Shown: positions 41,558-50,044 of the stretch, in pieces | Position numbering within the stretch: the stretch's first letter is position 1 | How the letters are laid out: each line of letters opens with the position of its first letter | Assembly (NCBI RefSeq): GCF_006717045.1 | Contig: NZ_VFPH01000001.1 | Coordinates: 124,001 to 188,000 of the forward strand | Source of the DNA: Pseudonocardia cypriaca | GTDB taxonomy: Bacteria; Actinomycetota; Actinomycetes; Mycobacteriales; Pseudonocardiaceae | Length of the DNA: 64,000 nt | Reading direction: 5' to 3' | Position numbers and translations under genes: made by a program | The notes under the pieces: model-generated | Database searches by the model: none | Seen by the model: only the letters and a program-made list of their open reading frames with translations | What the model was told of the DNA's origin: nothing

Positions 41558-43732
41558 ATGTCGGTCCCCCCTGGCTGGTCCGCCCAGAAGCTCGCCGAGT
41601 TCCTCGCGGCGGTGTCGTCGTTCGCCACGGAGGCCGCGGCCGCGGCAGGCGCGGTCGAGCGTGTCGCGGAGTCGCTGGACGCGGAGGTCGTGGCGATGGT
41701 GTCGCGGCAGGGGGCCACCGTCGCCTCCATCGGCTACCCGGAGGACGCCGTCCCCTTCGCCGAGCTCGCCGCCGTGGCCAGGGGGCAGCGCGACGAGCTC
41801 ACGGTTCCCGGATCCGGGTGCTGCGCGGCCGCCGTCGTGCCGCTGGAGCACCCGTCCGGTGCGCGCATGGTCCTGGCCCGGTCCGGACCGGGCTTCCTGA
41901 GCGCCGACGAGCTCGGGCTCCTGCACGCGATGGCCCGCGTGACCTCGATGACCCTCCGCATGCGCCGCTACATCGACGACGAGCGCGCGCTGCGCAAGGA
42001 GAGCCAGCGGCAGAGCAACGAGAACGCCCACCTGCTCGCGACCCTCACCGACCACCAGGCGCAGCTCGAGCGGCTCGCGGACGAGCAGGCGGCGCTGCGC
42101 CGGGTGGCCACCCTCGTCGCCCGCCAGCCGGCGGCCGGGGAGGTCCTCGCCAGCGTCACGGAGGAGGTCGGGCGGCTCCTGCGGGCGGGCATGACGCAGA
42201 TGCTCCGGTACGACGCGGCCGATACCGCCACGGCGGTGGCCGGGTGGACCGCCCCGGAGGTCCGCGGCGAGGGGATCGTGCTCGGCACCCGGGTCACGGT
42301 CGAACGGGACGCGCTCGCAGGCTTCGTCCTCCGCGAGCGCCGCGCCACCCGCATGAACAGCCGATCGCTCGCGGCCGGCGGGCCGACCGCCGACCACGTC
42401 GCCCGGTGCGGGCTCCACTCGGCGACGGCGAGCCCGATCGAGGTCGAGGGGCAGCTGTGGGGCGTGATGATCGCCGGCTGGCCCGCGTCCGAGCCCCCGC
42501 CGGACGCGGAGTCGCGCATCGCCGAGTTCGCCCAGCTCGTCGCCACGTCGATCTCGAACGCGCACGCCAGGGCGGAGGTCGTACGGCTGGCCGACGAGCA
42601 GGCGGCGCTGCGGCGGGTGGCCACGCTCGTCGCGAAGGGTGAGAAGCCCGCCCGGATCTTCCGGCGCGTCGCCGATGAGATCGCCCGGATCTCACACGTC
42701 GACAACGGGTTCGTGCTGCGTTTCGAGCCCGACGACACGACGACGGTCATCGCGAGCTCCGGCCGCTTCGACATCCCGATGCCGGTCGGCTCGAACTGGC
42801 CGCTGGAGGGCGAGAGCGTCGCCGCGAAGGTGTTCCGCACGGGCCGCTCCGCCCGCATGGACAGCTACCGCGGCGCCTCCGGACCGATCGCCGACGTCAT
42901 ACCGAGCGCCGGCTTCTCGGCGGTCGGGGCCCCGATCGTCATCGGCGACCGGCTGTGGGGGGTCGCGTCCGCGATGACGGCACCGCGCAGCGAGCCGTCG
43001 ACCGACGCCGAGGCCGTTCCCCCCGCCGCGCTACCCGTGGACGCGGAGGATCGCATCGCCAAGTTCGCGGACCTGATCGCGATCGCGATCTCCAACGCGG
43101 ACGCCCGTGAGCAGCTCACCGCGTCGAGGGCGCGGGTCGTGGCCGCATCGGACGAGGCAAGGCGACGGCTCGAGCGGAACCTGCACGACGGGGTCCAGCA
43201 GGGGCTCGTGTCGCTGGCACTCGCGCTGCGGGAGGCGGAGTCGATGGCGCCCGCCGACCCGCCCGACCTGCCCGCGAAGATCGGGCGGATCGTGGACGGC
43301 CTGACCGCGGTGCTCGAAGAGCTCCGCGAGATCTCCCGGGGCCTGCACCCGGCGATCCTGTCCGAAGGCGGCCTCGCGTACGCGCTCCGCTCGCTCGCCC
43401 GCCGCTCCGCCGTGCCCACGACGCTCAACATGCACGTCCCGGACCGCCTACCGGAGCGGGTCGAGGTGCCCGCCTACTACGTCGTGTCGGAGGCGCTCAC
43501 CAACGCGGCGAAACACGCGCAGGCGTCCGTGGTGGACATCGACGTCGCCGCGACCAACGGGATCGCGCGGATCGTCGTGCGGGACGACGGCATCGGCGGG
43601 GCGCAGATCGGGCAGGGATCGGGCCTGATCGGGCTCGTCGACCGGGTGGAGGCGGCCGGTGGCGAGTTCAGGATCATCAGCCCTCCCGGGGAAGGTACGT
43701 CGCTGCTCGCCACCTTCCCCCTCACTCCGTGA
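41558..43732 (+). CDS. Multi-GAF NarX-like sensor histidine kinase
   Basis: A 724-residue cytoplasmic kinase. After an N-terminal GAF-like segment there are two clear GAF repeats (about 170-330 and 345-505), each preceded by the repeated RLADEQAALRRVATLVA. A HisKA_3 helix follows with phospho-His in ERNLHDGVQQGLVSL (about 542), then an HATPase with YVVSEALTNAAKHAQA and DDGIGGA. No membrane segment is present, so it senses an internal signal, possibly through the FIST protein encoded just upstream. No response regulator is adjacent. Confidence 0.93.
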   Translation: MSVPPGWSAQKLAEFLAAVSSFATEAAAAAGAVERVAESLDAEVVAMVSRQGATVASIGYPEDAVPFAELAAVARGQRDELTVPGSGCCAAAVVPLEHPSGARMVLARSGPGFLSADELGLLHAMARVTSMTLRMRRYIDDERALRKESQRQSNENAHLLATLTDHQAQLERLADEQAALRRVATLVARQPAAGEVLASVTEEVGRLLRAGMTQMLRYDAADTATAVAGWTAPEVRGEGIVLGTRVTVERDALAGFVLRERRATRMNSRSLAAGGPTADHVARCGLHSATASPIEVEGQLWGVMIAGWPASEPPPDAESRIAEFAQLVATSISNAHARAEVVRLADEQAALRRVATLVAKGEKPARIFRRVADEIARISHVDNGFVLRFEPDDTTTVIASSGRFDIPMPVGSNWPLEGESVAAKVFRTGRSARMDSYRGASGPIADVIPSAGFSAVGAPIVIGDRLWGVASAMTAPRSEPSTDAEAVPPAALPVDAEDRIAKFADLIAIAISNADAREQLTASRARVVAASDEARRRLERNLHDGVQQGLVSLALALREAESMAPADPPDLPAKIGRIVDGLTAVLEELREISRGLHPAILSEGGLAYALRSLARRSAVPTTLNMHVPDRLPERVEVPAYYVVSEALTNAAKHAQASVVDIDVAATNGIARIVVRDDGIGGAQIGQGSGLIGLVDRVEAAGGEFRIISPPGEGTSLLATFPLTP

Positions 43733-44408
43733 CGACGTGGTCCACCAGCCCGTACGCCTGCGCCTCTGCCGCGGTGAACCAGCGGTCGCGGTCGGAGTCC
43801 GCGGTGATCGTCTCGACGGTCCGGCCCGTGTGCCGGGCGGTGATCTCGGCGATCTCGCGCTTCATCTGCCCGTAGACCCCGGCCCGGATCGCGATGTCGG
43901 TGGCGTGGCCGCCGATGCCGGCCGACGGCTGGTGCATCAGGATGCGCGCGTGCGGCAGCGCGTGCCGCTTGCCCGGGGTGCCCGCGGTGAGCAGGAACTG
44001 GCCCATCGACGCGGCGAAGCCGACGGCCCAGGTGGCGACGTCCGGTCGGATCAGCCGCATCGTGTCGTAGACGGCCATGCCCGCCGTGACCGAGCCGCCC
44101 GGCGAGTTGATGTACATCGTGATGTCGCGCCCGGGGTCCTGCGCGGCGAGCAGGAGCAGCTGCGCGGTGATCCGGTTGGCGATCTCGTCGTCGACCTCCC
44201 GGCCGAGGAAGACGATCCGCTCCTCGAGCAGCCGGTCCAGCACCGGGTCGCTCGCGGGGGCAGGCGGGGCTGCGGCGTAGAGGACGGGTCCGCCCACCAG
44301 CGGCGGCGGAGGCTGCGCGGGCGGCGGTGCCGGCCGGCGCGGCGGCTCCGGTGGGTAGGACGGCGGGACGGGGGGCCGCGGGTGGTGCACGGCGTTCTGG
44401 ATCTGCAT
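43722..44408 (-). CDS. ClpP-family serine protease with proline-rich N-terminal extension
   Basis: A 228-residue ClpP/S14 protease. The core has nucleophile Ser in GFAASMGQFLL, His in RILMHQPSAG and Asp in ADSDRDRWF, with INSPGGSVTAGMAVYDTM earlier. Residues about 8-50 form a long proline-rich extension (PPSYPPEPPRRPAPPP) not found in housekeeping ClpP. It is alone, without a ClpP partner or trigger factor/clpX, so it is a paralogue rather than the main ClpP1/P2 pair. ATG 44408 has GAGAGG upstream. The 3' end overlaps the kinase gene by 11 bp. Confidence 0.87.
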   Translation of the reverse strand: MQIQNAVHHPRPPVPPSYPPEPPRRPAPPPAQPPPPLVGGPVLYAAAPPAPASDPVLDRLLEERIVFLGREVDDEIANRITAQLLLLAAQDPGRDITMYINSPGGSVTAGMAVYDTMRLIRPDVATWAVGFAASMGQFLLTAGTPGKRHALPHARILMHQPSAGIGGHATDIAIRAGVYGQMKREIAEITARHTGRTVETITADSDRDRWFTAAEAQAYGLVDHVVTE

Positions 44409-44619
44409 CGGGCATCCTCTCGTCGGCGGTGTCCCGAAGCTAGGCCGGACGCGGGCCCGCGGGGCGCCGTGTTCGCTATCGGCGGCCGTGTTCGCCGAGG
44501 GTGAGCAACGCCTCCCGCCGCCGTTCGGCCCGTTCACCTCTGCTCCACCTGGCCGCCATCGCGCACTCGCCCCGACTGCCTAAGGTCGGCGCGTTCCCGA
44601 ACTCCCCCTGGAGGATGAC

Positions 44620-46731
44620 GTGGCCCAGCCGCGCCCGTCCGGCCGCATCGCGCTCCCGTTGCTGACCGAGAGCCACGGTGGCCGGCAGGGCCTCACCTGC
44701 CGCTACCGCTGCGCCAATGCGTGTGCCCACGACGAGCCCAACACCTCGGACAACGAGTACTTCGGCGACATGCTGGCGCGAGCGTTCAGCCGTCGCGGAG
44801 TGCTGCGAGCCGGCGCCGTCCTGACCCTCGCCGCGGGCGCCACCACCGCCACCGCGGCGTGCTCGCCCGGCGCCGAGAACGAGGGCGCCGCCGCCGCGCC
44901 GAGCGCCCCGCGCGGGCTCGACTTCGAGCCGGTCGCGCCCAACACCGCCGACGCGATCACCCTGCCGCCCGGCTACGAGAGCAACGTCGTGATCCGCTGG
45001 GGCGACCCGGTCGTGCCCGGCGCGCCCGCGTTCGACTTCGACAACCAGACCGCGGAGGCGCAGGCCGCCCAGTTCGGCTACAACAACGACTTCTGCGGGC
45101 TGCTGCCGCTGCCCGGCCCCGGCGAGCGGTACGTGATGTTCTCGAACCACGAGTACACGATCGAGCCGCTCATGTTCCGCGGCTACGACGCGGCCAACCC
45201 CACCGAGGAGCAGTACCGCATCGCCCTGGCGGCACACGGGCTGACCGTCGTCGTCGTGGAGCGCGACCGCGGCACCGGGCGGATCACGCCGGTGCTGGAC
45301 CCCCAAACTCCCGAAGCGCAGTACAACCGCCGCTACACCGGTGCATCGGAGTTCGTGCTCGACGGGCCGGCCGCCGGGTCGGAGTGGCTGCGCACGTCCG
45401 GCGACCCCACCGGCACCCGCGTGCTCGGCACGTTCAACAACTGCTCGGGCGGCGTCACGCCGTGGGGCACGTTCCTGTCCGGCGAGGAGAACTTCAACGG
45501 GTACTTCGCCAACGCGGCCGGGGTCACCGAGCCGGTCGCGGCCGCCCGCCTCGCCCGGTACGGCGTGTCGAAGGAGGCGACCGAACGGCTGTGGGAGCGG
45601 TTCGACCCCCGCTTCGACGTGACGCGCGAGCCCAACGAGGTCAACCGCTTCGGCTGGGTGGTCGAGGTCGACCCGCTCGACCCGGCCGCCCCGCCCGTCA
45701 AGCACACCGCGCTCGGCCGCATCAAGCACGAGGGCGCCACCATCCGGCTCGCCGCCGACCGTCGCGTGGTCGCGTACATGGGCGACGACGAGCGGTTCGA
45801 CTACGTCTACAAGTACGTCTCCGACGAGCCGATGATGGAGGGCCAGACCCGGGCCGCCCGCGAGCACAACCGCACGCTGCTCAGCCGCGGCACGCTCTAC
45901 GTCGCGCGGTTCAGCGGGTCGAGCCCCGCCGGGGAGATCGACGGCAGCGGAAGGCTCCCCGCCGACGGCACGTTCGACGGGAGCGGCGAGTGGATCCGCC
46001 TCGCAGCCGGTGACCGGTCCTTCGTCGACGGCATGACCGCAGCCGAGGTCTACGTCTTCACCCGGGAGGCCGCCGACAAGGCCGGTGCCACCAAGATGGA
46101 CCGGCCCGAGGACGTCGAGGCCAACCCGCGCACCGGCAACGTCTACCTGGCGCTCACCAACAACTCCGACCGCGGCAAGGCCGACGCCAAGCGCACGGCA
46201 GGCCCCGACGAGGCGAACCCGCGCGTGGACAACAAGCACGGGCACGTCATCGAGCTGATCGAGGAGGGGAACGACCCGACCGCCACGGCGTTCGGCTGGT
46301 CGATCCTGCTGGTGTGCGGCGACCCGAACGACCCGAACACCTACTTCGGCGGGTTCGACAAGAGCCAGGTCAGCCCGATCACGTCACCGGACAACCTCGC
46401 CTTCGACCCATACGGCAACCTCTGGATCTCCACCGACTCCGGCGAGGCCCTGAAGATCAACGACGGCCTCTACGGCGTCTCGCTCGAGGGGGAGACGCGC
46501 GGGCGGACCACCCTCTTCGCGAGCGTGCCGGTGGGTGCCGAGTGCTGCGGCCCGGTCGTCACGGAGAACTTCGTGCTGATCTCGCCGCAACACCCCGGCG
46601 ACCTCGACGACGCCAGCCCCGACGCACCGAAGAGCGTCTGGCCCGACGGCCCCGGCAGCCAGCCGCGCCCGTCCGTGGTGAACATCTGGCGCACTGGCCG
46701 GGCGGGGCAGCCGGGGAGGATCGGGGCGTAG
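44620..46731 (+). CDS. PhoX-family (DUF839) alkaline phosphatase-like protein
   Basis: A 703-residue exported protein. A twin-arginine signal (FSRRGVLRAGAVLTLAAG, about residues 56-73) lies behind a cytoplasmic N-terminal stretch, as is usual for PhoX-type proteins. The mature part carries the DUF839 beta-propeller motifs (YVMFSNHEYTIEPLMFRGY, NNCSGGVTPWGTFLSGEENF, DNLAFDPYGNLWISTDSG). PhoX enzymes are Ca/Fe-dependent phosphatases; not all DUF839 members are tested. GTG 44620 follows GGAGGAT. A strong terminator follows the stop. Confidence 0.87.
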   Translation: MAQPRPSGRIALPLLTESHGGRQGLTCRYRCANACAHDEPNTSDNEYFGDMLARAFSRRGVLRAGAVLTLAAGATTATAACSPGAENEGAAAAPSAPRGLDFEPVAPNTADAITLPPGYESNVVIRWGDPVVPGAPAFDFDNQTAEAQAAQFGYNNDFCGLLPLPGPGERYVMFSNHEYTIEPLMFRGYDAANPTEEQYRIALAAHGLTVVVVERDRGTGRITPVLDPQTPEAQYNRRYTGASEFVLDGPAAGSEWLRTSGDPTGTRVLGTFNNCSGGVTPWGTFLSGEENFNGYFANAAGVTEPVAAARLARYGVSKEATERLWERFDPRFDVTREPNEVNRFGWVVEVDPLDPAAPPVKHTALGRIKHEGATIRLAADRRVVAYMGDDERFDYVYKYVSDEPMMEGQTRAAREHNRTLLSRGTLYVARFSGSSPAGEIDGSGRLPADGTFDGSGEWIRLAAGDRSFVDGMTAAEVYVFTREAADKAGATKMDRPEDVEANPRTGNVYLALTNNSDRGKADAKRTAGPDEANPRVDNKHGHVIELIEEGNDPTATAFGWSILLVCGDPNDPNTYFGGFDKSQVSPITSPDNLAFDPYGNLWISTDSGEALKINDGLYGVSLEGETRGRTTLFASVPVGAECCGPVVTENFVLISPQHPGDLDDASPDAPKSVWPDGPGSQPRPSVVNIWRTGRAGQPGRIGA

Positions 46732-46733
46732 GC

Positions 46734-46794
46734 GAAGGTCAGGAAAGCCACTTTGCTGACCCTGGAGGACAGCAAAGTGGCTTTCCTGACCTTC
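46734..46794. terminator. Perfect 25-bp bidirectional terminator hairpin
   Basis: 46734-46758 (GAAGGTCAGGAAAGCCACTT...) and 46770-46794 pair without mismatch over 25 bp around an 11-base loop. It lies 2 bp after the PhoX stop and 7 bp from the convergent gene's stop, so it can serve both. Confidence 0.88.
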
Positions 46795-46801
46795 CCGGGG
46801 C

Positions 46802-47575
46802 TCAGCTGCAGCGCTCGACCAGCGGGGCGCCGTCGCCCCCGGCTCCTCGCTTGAACGAGATGTGCACGTGGTCGTAGTGGTTCTCGGTGATCCCACCGCG
46901 GTCCTGCATGCGCTCCCAGCCGTCGCCGTAGTTGATCCGCTGCTTCCAGATCACGTACTCGACGCCGAGCTCCTCCTGGTTGGCGAGGGCGCACCTGGCG
47001 ATCCGGTCGCCCTTGTCGCCCCGGACCATGAGGTCGAGCGCGAGCCCTGTGGGGTGGTCGGAGTGGCGGCTGCGCCCAGCCACGCCGATCAGGTCGCGCT
47101 CGTCGTAGATGCAGGACAGGAAGCGGGCCGCGGCCCGGACCCACGGCTTGACGGGGCCGAGGTCGCTCAGGTCGGCGTCGCAGTTCGCGGCCGCGCGCCG
47201 TTCCTCGAGAGCGCGCGCCTCCTCGTACAGGCCTGCGCCCTTCACCAGGCCGGCGACGTCGACCTCGAGCGGTTCCGGCTCCTGGGTGGCGCTCACCGGG
47301 ACGATGCTCGCGATCATCCGCACGTCGTCGGTCTCGGCGGCCACGGACCGCACGTACGTGTCGTCGGGGACGACCGCCGGGCCGCTCATCGCGGGGACGG
47401 TGACGACGAGGGCGCCGCCGGCTGCTGCGGCCGCGGCCATCCCGTTGCGCACGGCCGACTCGCGCTGGGCGCGGTGGCGCGCCGGCTGAGGGGCCTGCGC
47501 ACCGGGGAGCGCGGCCGCGTTCACGACGGGCCGCTGGTGCGCGTTCCGGCCGCCGGGGGAGCGGTGCCGAGACAC
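46802..47575 (-). CDS. Exported M15-like (ARB_07466-type) cell-wall protein, copy 1
   Basis: A 257-residue protein with a basic N-terminus, one hydrophobic segment (about residues 46-68) and a C-terminal domain of about 120 residues (from WVRAAARFLSC). It shows the zinc-type motifs SRHSDHPTGLALDLMV and ENHYDHVHISF seen in M15-like peptidoglycan peptidase folds. A helical region (ARALEERRAAANC) links them. The GTG at 47575 is set by its match with the paralogue at 47711-48517, including the 18 bases before it. Probable cell-wall hydrolase or binder; activity untested. Confidence 0.75.
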   Translation of the reverse strand: MSRHRSPGGRNAHQRPVVNAAALPGAQAPQPARHRAQRESAVRNGMAAAAAAGGALVVTVPAMSGPAVVPDDTYVRSVAAETDDVRMIASIVPVSATQEPEPLEVDVAGLVKGAGLYEEARALEERRAAANCDADLSDLGPVKPWVRAAARFLSCIYDERDLIGVAGRSRHSDHPTGLALDLMVRGDKGDRIARCALANQEELGVEYVIWKQRINYGDGWERMQDRGGITENHYDHVHISFKRGAGGDGAPLVERCS

Positions 47576-47710
47576 GACCTGCCTTCCGGACCGCGCGACC
47601 CGTGCGGGCTACTGGGAGATCTGCCCGCAGGGGAGTCGAGCCGCGTGTCGGTCCGGCGCAGACGATAGCGGATCGGTCACGGACCGAAACCACCCATCAC
47701 CCTGCGTGTC

Positions 47711-48517
47711 TCAGCAGCCGCGCAACGTGCCACCGCCGGCGCCGCGCTGGAACGAGATGTGGACGTGGTCGAAGTGGTTGGCGGTGGCGCCGCCCCGGTC
47801 CTCCATCGGCTTCCAGCCATCGCCGAAGTTGATGCGCTGCCGCCAGATCACGTACTTGACGCCGAGGGGACCCATGTTCTCCAGCGCGCAGGCCGCGAGC
47901 CGGTCGCCGGTCGCCCGGTCGACCATGAAGTCGACGGCGAGGCCGCCGGGGTGGTCGGACGTACCAGCGCGGCCTGCGACGCCGTGCATGGCCGGCTCGC
48001 CGAAGGTGCAGCCGAGCTGCTGGGCCGCCGTGCGCACGTTGGACTTGACGGCGCCGAGGCCGCCCAGGCTGATGCCGCAGTCCACCGGTCCGCGCACCGC
48101 CTCGGCCGCGGCGCGCTCCGCAGCGGCCTTGGCCTCGGCTGCGGCCTGCTCGGCCGCCCGCGCGATCTCCTGCTCCGCCAGCTGCGCGGCCTTCACGAGC
48201 CCGGCGGCGTCGGCGATCTCCGGCTCCGGGTCGATCGGCTGGACCGCCGTCTCGAAGACCTCGGTGACCGGGTCGTCCTCCGGGCTCGCCTGGACGACGG
48301 GCACGACGGCCGCGTCGGGGCGGATTTCCGGACGTTCGGGTGCTGCGCCGCCGACCAGCGAGAAAGCGCTGCCGGTTACGGCGACGGCGGCGGCACCCCG
48401 CCTCAGCGGGGTCGGTACGGACCGGAGCGCGCTCGCACTCGCTCGTCGGCGGCGGGGGACCACCGCGAGCGGGTGCTGGTGCGCGCCTCGGCCCCGGGGG
48501 GAGCGATGCCGAGCCAC
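47711..48517 (-). CDS. Exported M15-like (ARB_07466-type) cell-wall protein, copy 2
   Basis: A 268-residue paralogue of the gene just downstream. It has the same N-terminal pattern (ARHRSPRGRGAHQ), a hydrophobic segment near 43-58, an Ala/Glu coiled coil (AEQAAAEAKAAAERAAAEA) and the zinc-type motifs TSDHPGGLAVDFMV and NHFDHVHISF. GTG 48517 is preceded by GGAAGGCAGGTC, which is also found before copy 1. The two genes are separate transcription candidates 136 bp apart. Confidence 0.75.
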   Translation of the reverse strand: MARHRSPRGRGAHQHPLAVVPRRRRASASALRSVPTPLRRGAAAVAVTGSAFSLVGGAAPERPEIRPDAAVVPVVQASPEDDPVTEVFETAVQPIDPEPEIADAAGLVKAAQLAEQEIARAAEQAAAEAKAAAERAAAEAVRGPVDCGISLGGLGAVKSNVRTAAQQLGCTFGEPAMHGVAGRAGTSDHPGGLAVDFMVDRATGDRLAACALENMGPLGVKYVIWRQRINFGDGWKPMEDRGGATANHFDHVHISFQRGAGGGTLRGC

Positions 48518-48917
48518 GACCTGCCTTCCGGATCGACGGCCCGGTAAGGACGTCCGGCTTCGGGGGGTGCCGGCGGGTGGGGAGTCCCGTGTCCTTTTCG
48601 TGACCTTGCCGTCATTGATCCGAGAGGGAACGTAAGCAACCTCCGAGATCGTTGCACGTCAGCCGCCTGTTGGATCGGACGAGAGCGCGCCCCGGAGCGA
48701 TGAGCGGCGCTCCTCCTGCCCCGTTCGGGGGAGCGGGCACCGGTGGTCGGTCGGCCCTGCGCAGGGTTGGCTCGCACACCGACTTCTGCCGCCGCACACC
48801 GACTCCAGTCGGTGTGTCAGCGCAGATCTCGGTGTGCGGGTGAGCCGGGAGGGTGACGGCTACGTGTCGGCATCGCCCTCACACCGGCTGGGCGCTGCTG
48901 CAGGGGTTGCGCCCGGG
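48518..48917. other. 400-bp intergenic region upstream of M15-like copy 2
   Basis: The leader of the paralogue (48518-48600) is GC-rich with possible stems; the middle (48600-48700) contains a less GC-rich stretch suitable for a promoter on the minus strand. The nested repeat copy B occupies 48772-48840. No gene is supported. Confidence 0.45.
48772..48840. repeat. Nested palindromic repeat, copy B
   Basis: The outer arms CGCACACCGA (48773-48782) and TCGGTGTGCG (48829-48838) and the inner arms CACACCGACT (48795-48804) and AGTCGGTGTG (48807-48816) are perfect and share the centre 48805.5. The same TCGCACACCGACTT/AGTCGGTGTG units build copy A at 23686-23753, and the length is nearly the same (69 and 68 bp). 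Confidence 0.7.
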
Positions 48918-49658
48918 CTACTGGGGCCGGTACTGCACCACTCGGCCGTTGAGGGGCTGCGGCTCGCGCGCGTCGCCCTCCGGGAACAGGCGCCGGTAGG
49001 CCTTGGCGTTCGTGGCCGCCGCCTTCCCGTGCCTCGCCAGTACGAGCCACGACACGGGCTCGCTGTACGGGTCGGTGGTCAGCGAACCCTCGTAGCGGAA
49101 CGTCGAGAGGTCTCGCGGGAGCGCGGCCACGAGGTCGCCGGTGACCTGGCGATCGGGGCCGCACTCCTCGGGGAGGCCGCCGAGCACCGCGTCCTGCACC
49201 GTGCCGCCGGTCCCGCCGGGGGCGAGGAACAGGCCGATCACGAGCGTCTCCCCGTTCGGGCCGCGGTGCACCCAGTGCTGTTCCAGGGGGAAGCGGTTCC
49301 AGTCGAGCTGGTGCTCGGCGGGGGTGTGGAAGTGGAACTGCACCAGCTCGTAGCGGGTGCCGCCGAGCCGGATGCCGGCCGCGCCCGCCGGTACGTCGGC
49401 CTGCACCACCTCCTCGTGGCCGCGCACGGAGCACCCGGCCGGGTCCTTCTCGTCCTTGCGCACGTAGTGCACCCGCAGGTCGACCTGCCGCGGGTAGTCG
49501 ACCTCGAGTGCGGGCAGGTCGCGCGCGGTGACGGCGTCGCGGGAGCGGATGTGGATCGGACTCTGGTGGGGCTCTGCGGCGGCTGCCGCCGGGGTGATCA
49601 GCGCCGTGGCGGCGAGCGCCGGTACGCCGAGGAGGACGGTTCGCCGTGAAAGATCCAT
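48918..49658 (-). CDS. Alpha-class carbonic anhydrase, Tat-exported
   Basis: A 246-residue periplasmic or secreted carbonic anhydrase. The N-terminus MDLSRRTVLLGVPALAATA is a twin-arginine signal. The mature protein has HQSPIHIRS, zinc ligands in QFHFHTPAEH, the Glu/third His in PLEQHWVHRG and EGSLTTDPYSEPVSWLVL, all alpha-class markers. It would interconvert CO2 and bicarbonate outside the membrane. The last part YRRLFPEGDAREPQPLNGR matches the family C-terminus. Confidence 0.92.
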   Translation of the reverse strand: MDLSRRTVLLGVPALAATALITPAAAAAEPHQSPIHIRSRDAVTARDLPALEVDYPRQVDLRVHYVRKDEKDPAGCSVRGHEEVVQADVPAGAAGIRLGGTRYELVQFHFHTPAEHQLDWNRFPLEQHWVHRGPNGETLVIGLFLAPGGTGGTVQDAVLGGLPEECGPDRQVTGDLVAALPRDLSTFRYEGSLTTDPYSEPVSWLVLARHGKAAATNAKAYRRLFPEGDAREPQPLNGRVVQYRPQ

Positions 49659-50044
49659 TTGCCCGTTTCCATACTGTATGCATCACTCGGGCGAGTGACA
49701 TTAGTATGGGTGATCGAGACGGCTTCCAGCGGGATCACCAACCGCGCGTGACGGCGCCGGGCGGCCTGTCCACCGTCCGGCTGAACGCCGCCGACAACGT
49801 CGGACCGCCTCCCCCATCGGCCCGCAAACCGGGTGCGCGGCCGCTGCGCATGATCTAGCTTCGCCCCGTGTTCACGTTCTTCCGACGTCGCTGACCCACC
49901 GGCGGCGTCCGGGGCTCCCCGCCGCCGGTGATGCGGGACGGCGCCATGCCGTCCCGGGTCGCGACGTGGGGATGGTGGATCGATGCCGCGCGCTGCTCTG
50001 CGCGTCGGCCCCGCCGCTGCGCGTCCCGGTCGTGCCGCCGTTCG
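49659..50044. promoter_or_regulatory. Divergent promoter region with CACTCG palindrome
   Basis: This 386-bp gap between the carbonic anhydrase and a methyltransferase contains a comparatively AT-rich stretch (49660-49710). It includes the palindrome CACTCG-GG-CGAGTG (49684-49697) flanked by CATACT (49670-49675) and AGTATG (49703-49708). A 50-codon frame from 49706 lacks any supporting feature. The rest shows nothing I can name. Confidence 0.4.

Noticed and set aside
48518..48640. Possible c-di-AMP (ydaO) riboswitch before the M15-like gene
   Set aside because: These riboswitches often precede actinobacterial wall hydrolases, and a CCGAAGCCGG-like tail is present, but I could not find the conserved GGGGA/ACC core or the full pairing. 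A covariance-model search would decide.
49706..49858. A 50-codon frame upstream of the RNA methyltransferase
   Set aside because: It overlaps a palindromic promoter-like region, has Pro/Gly-rich random-looking sequence and no family resemblance.
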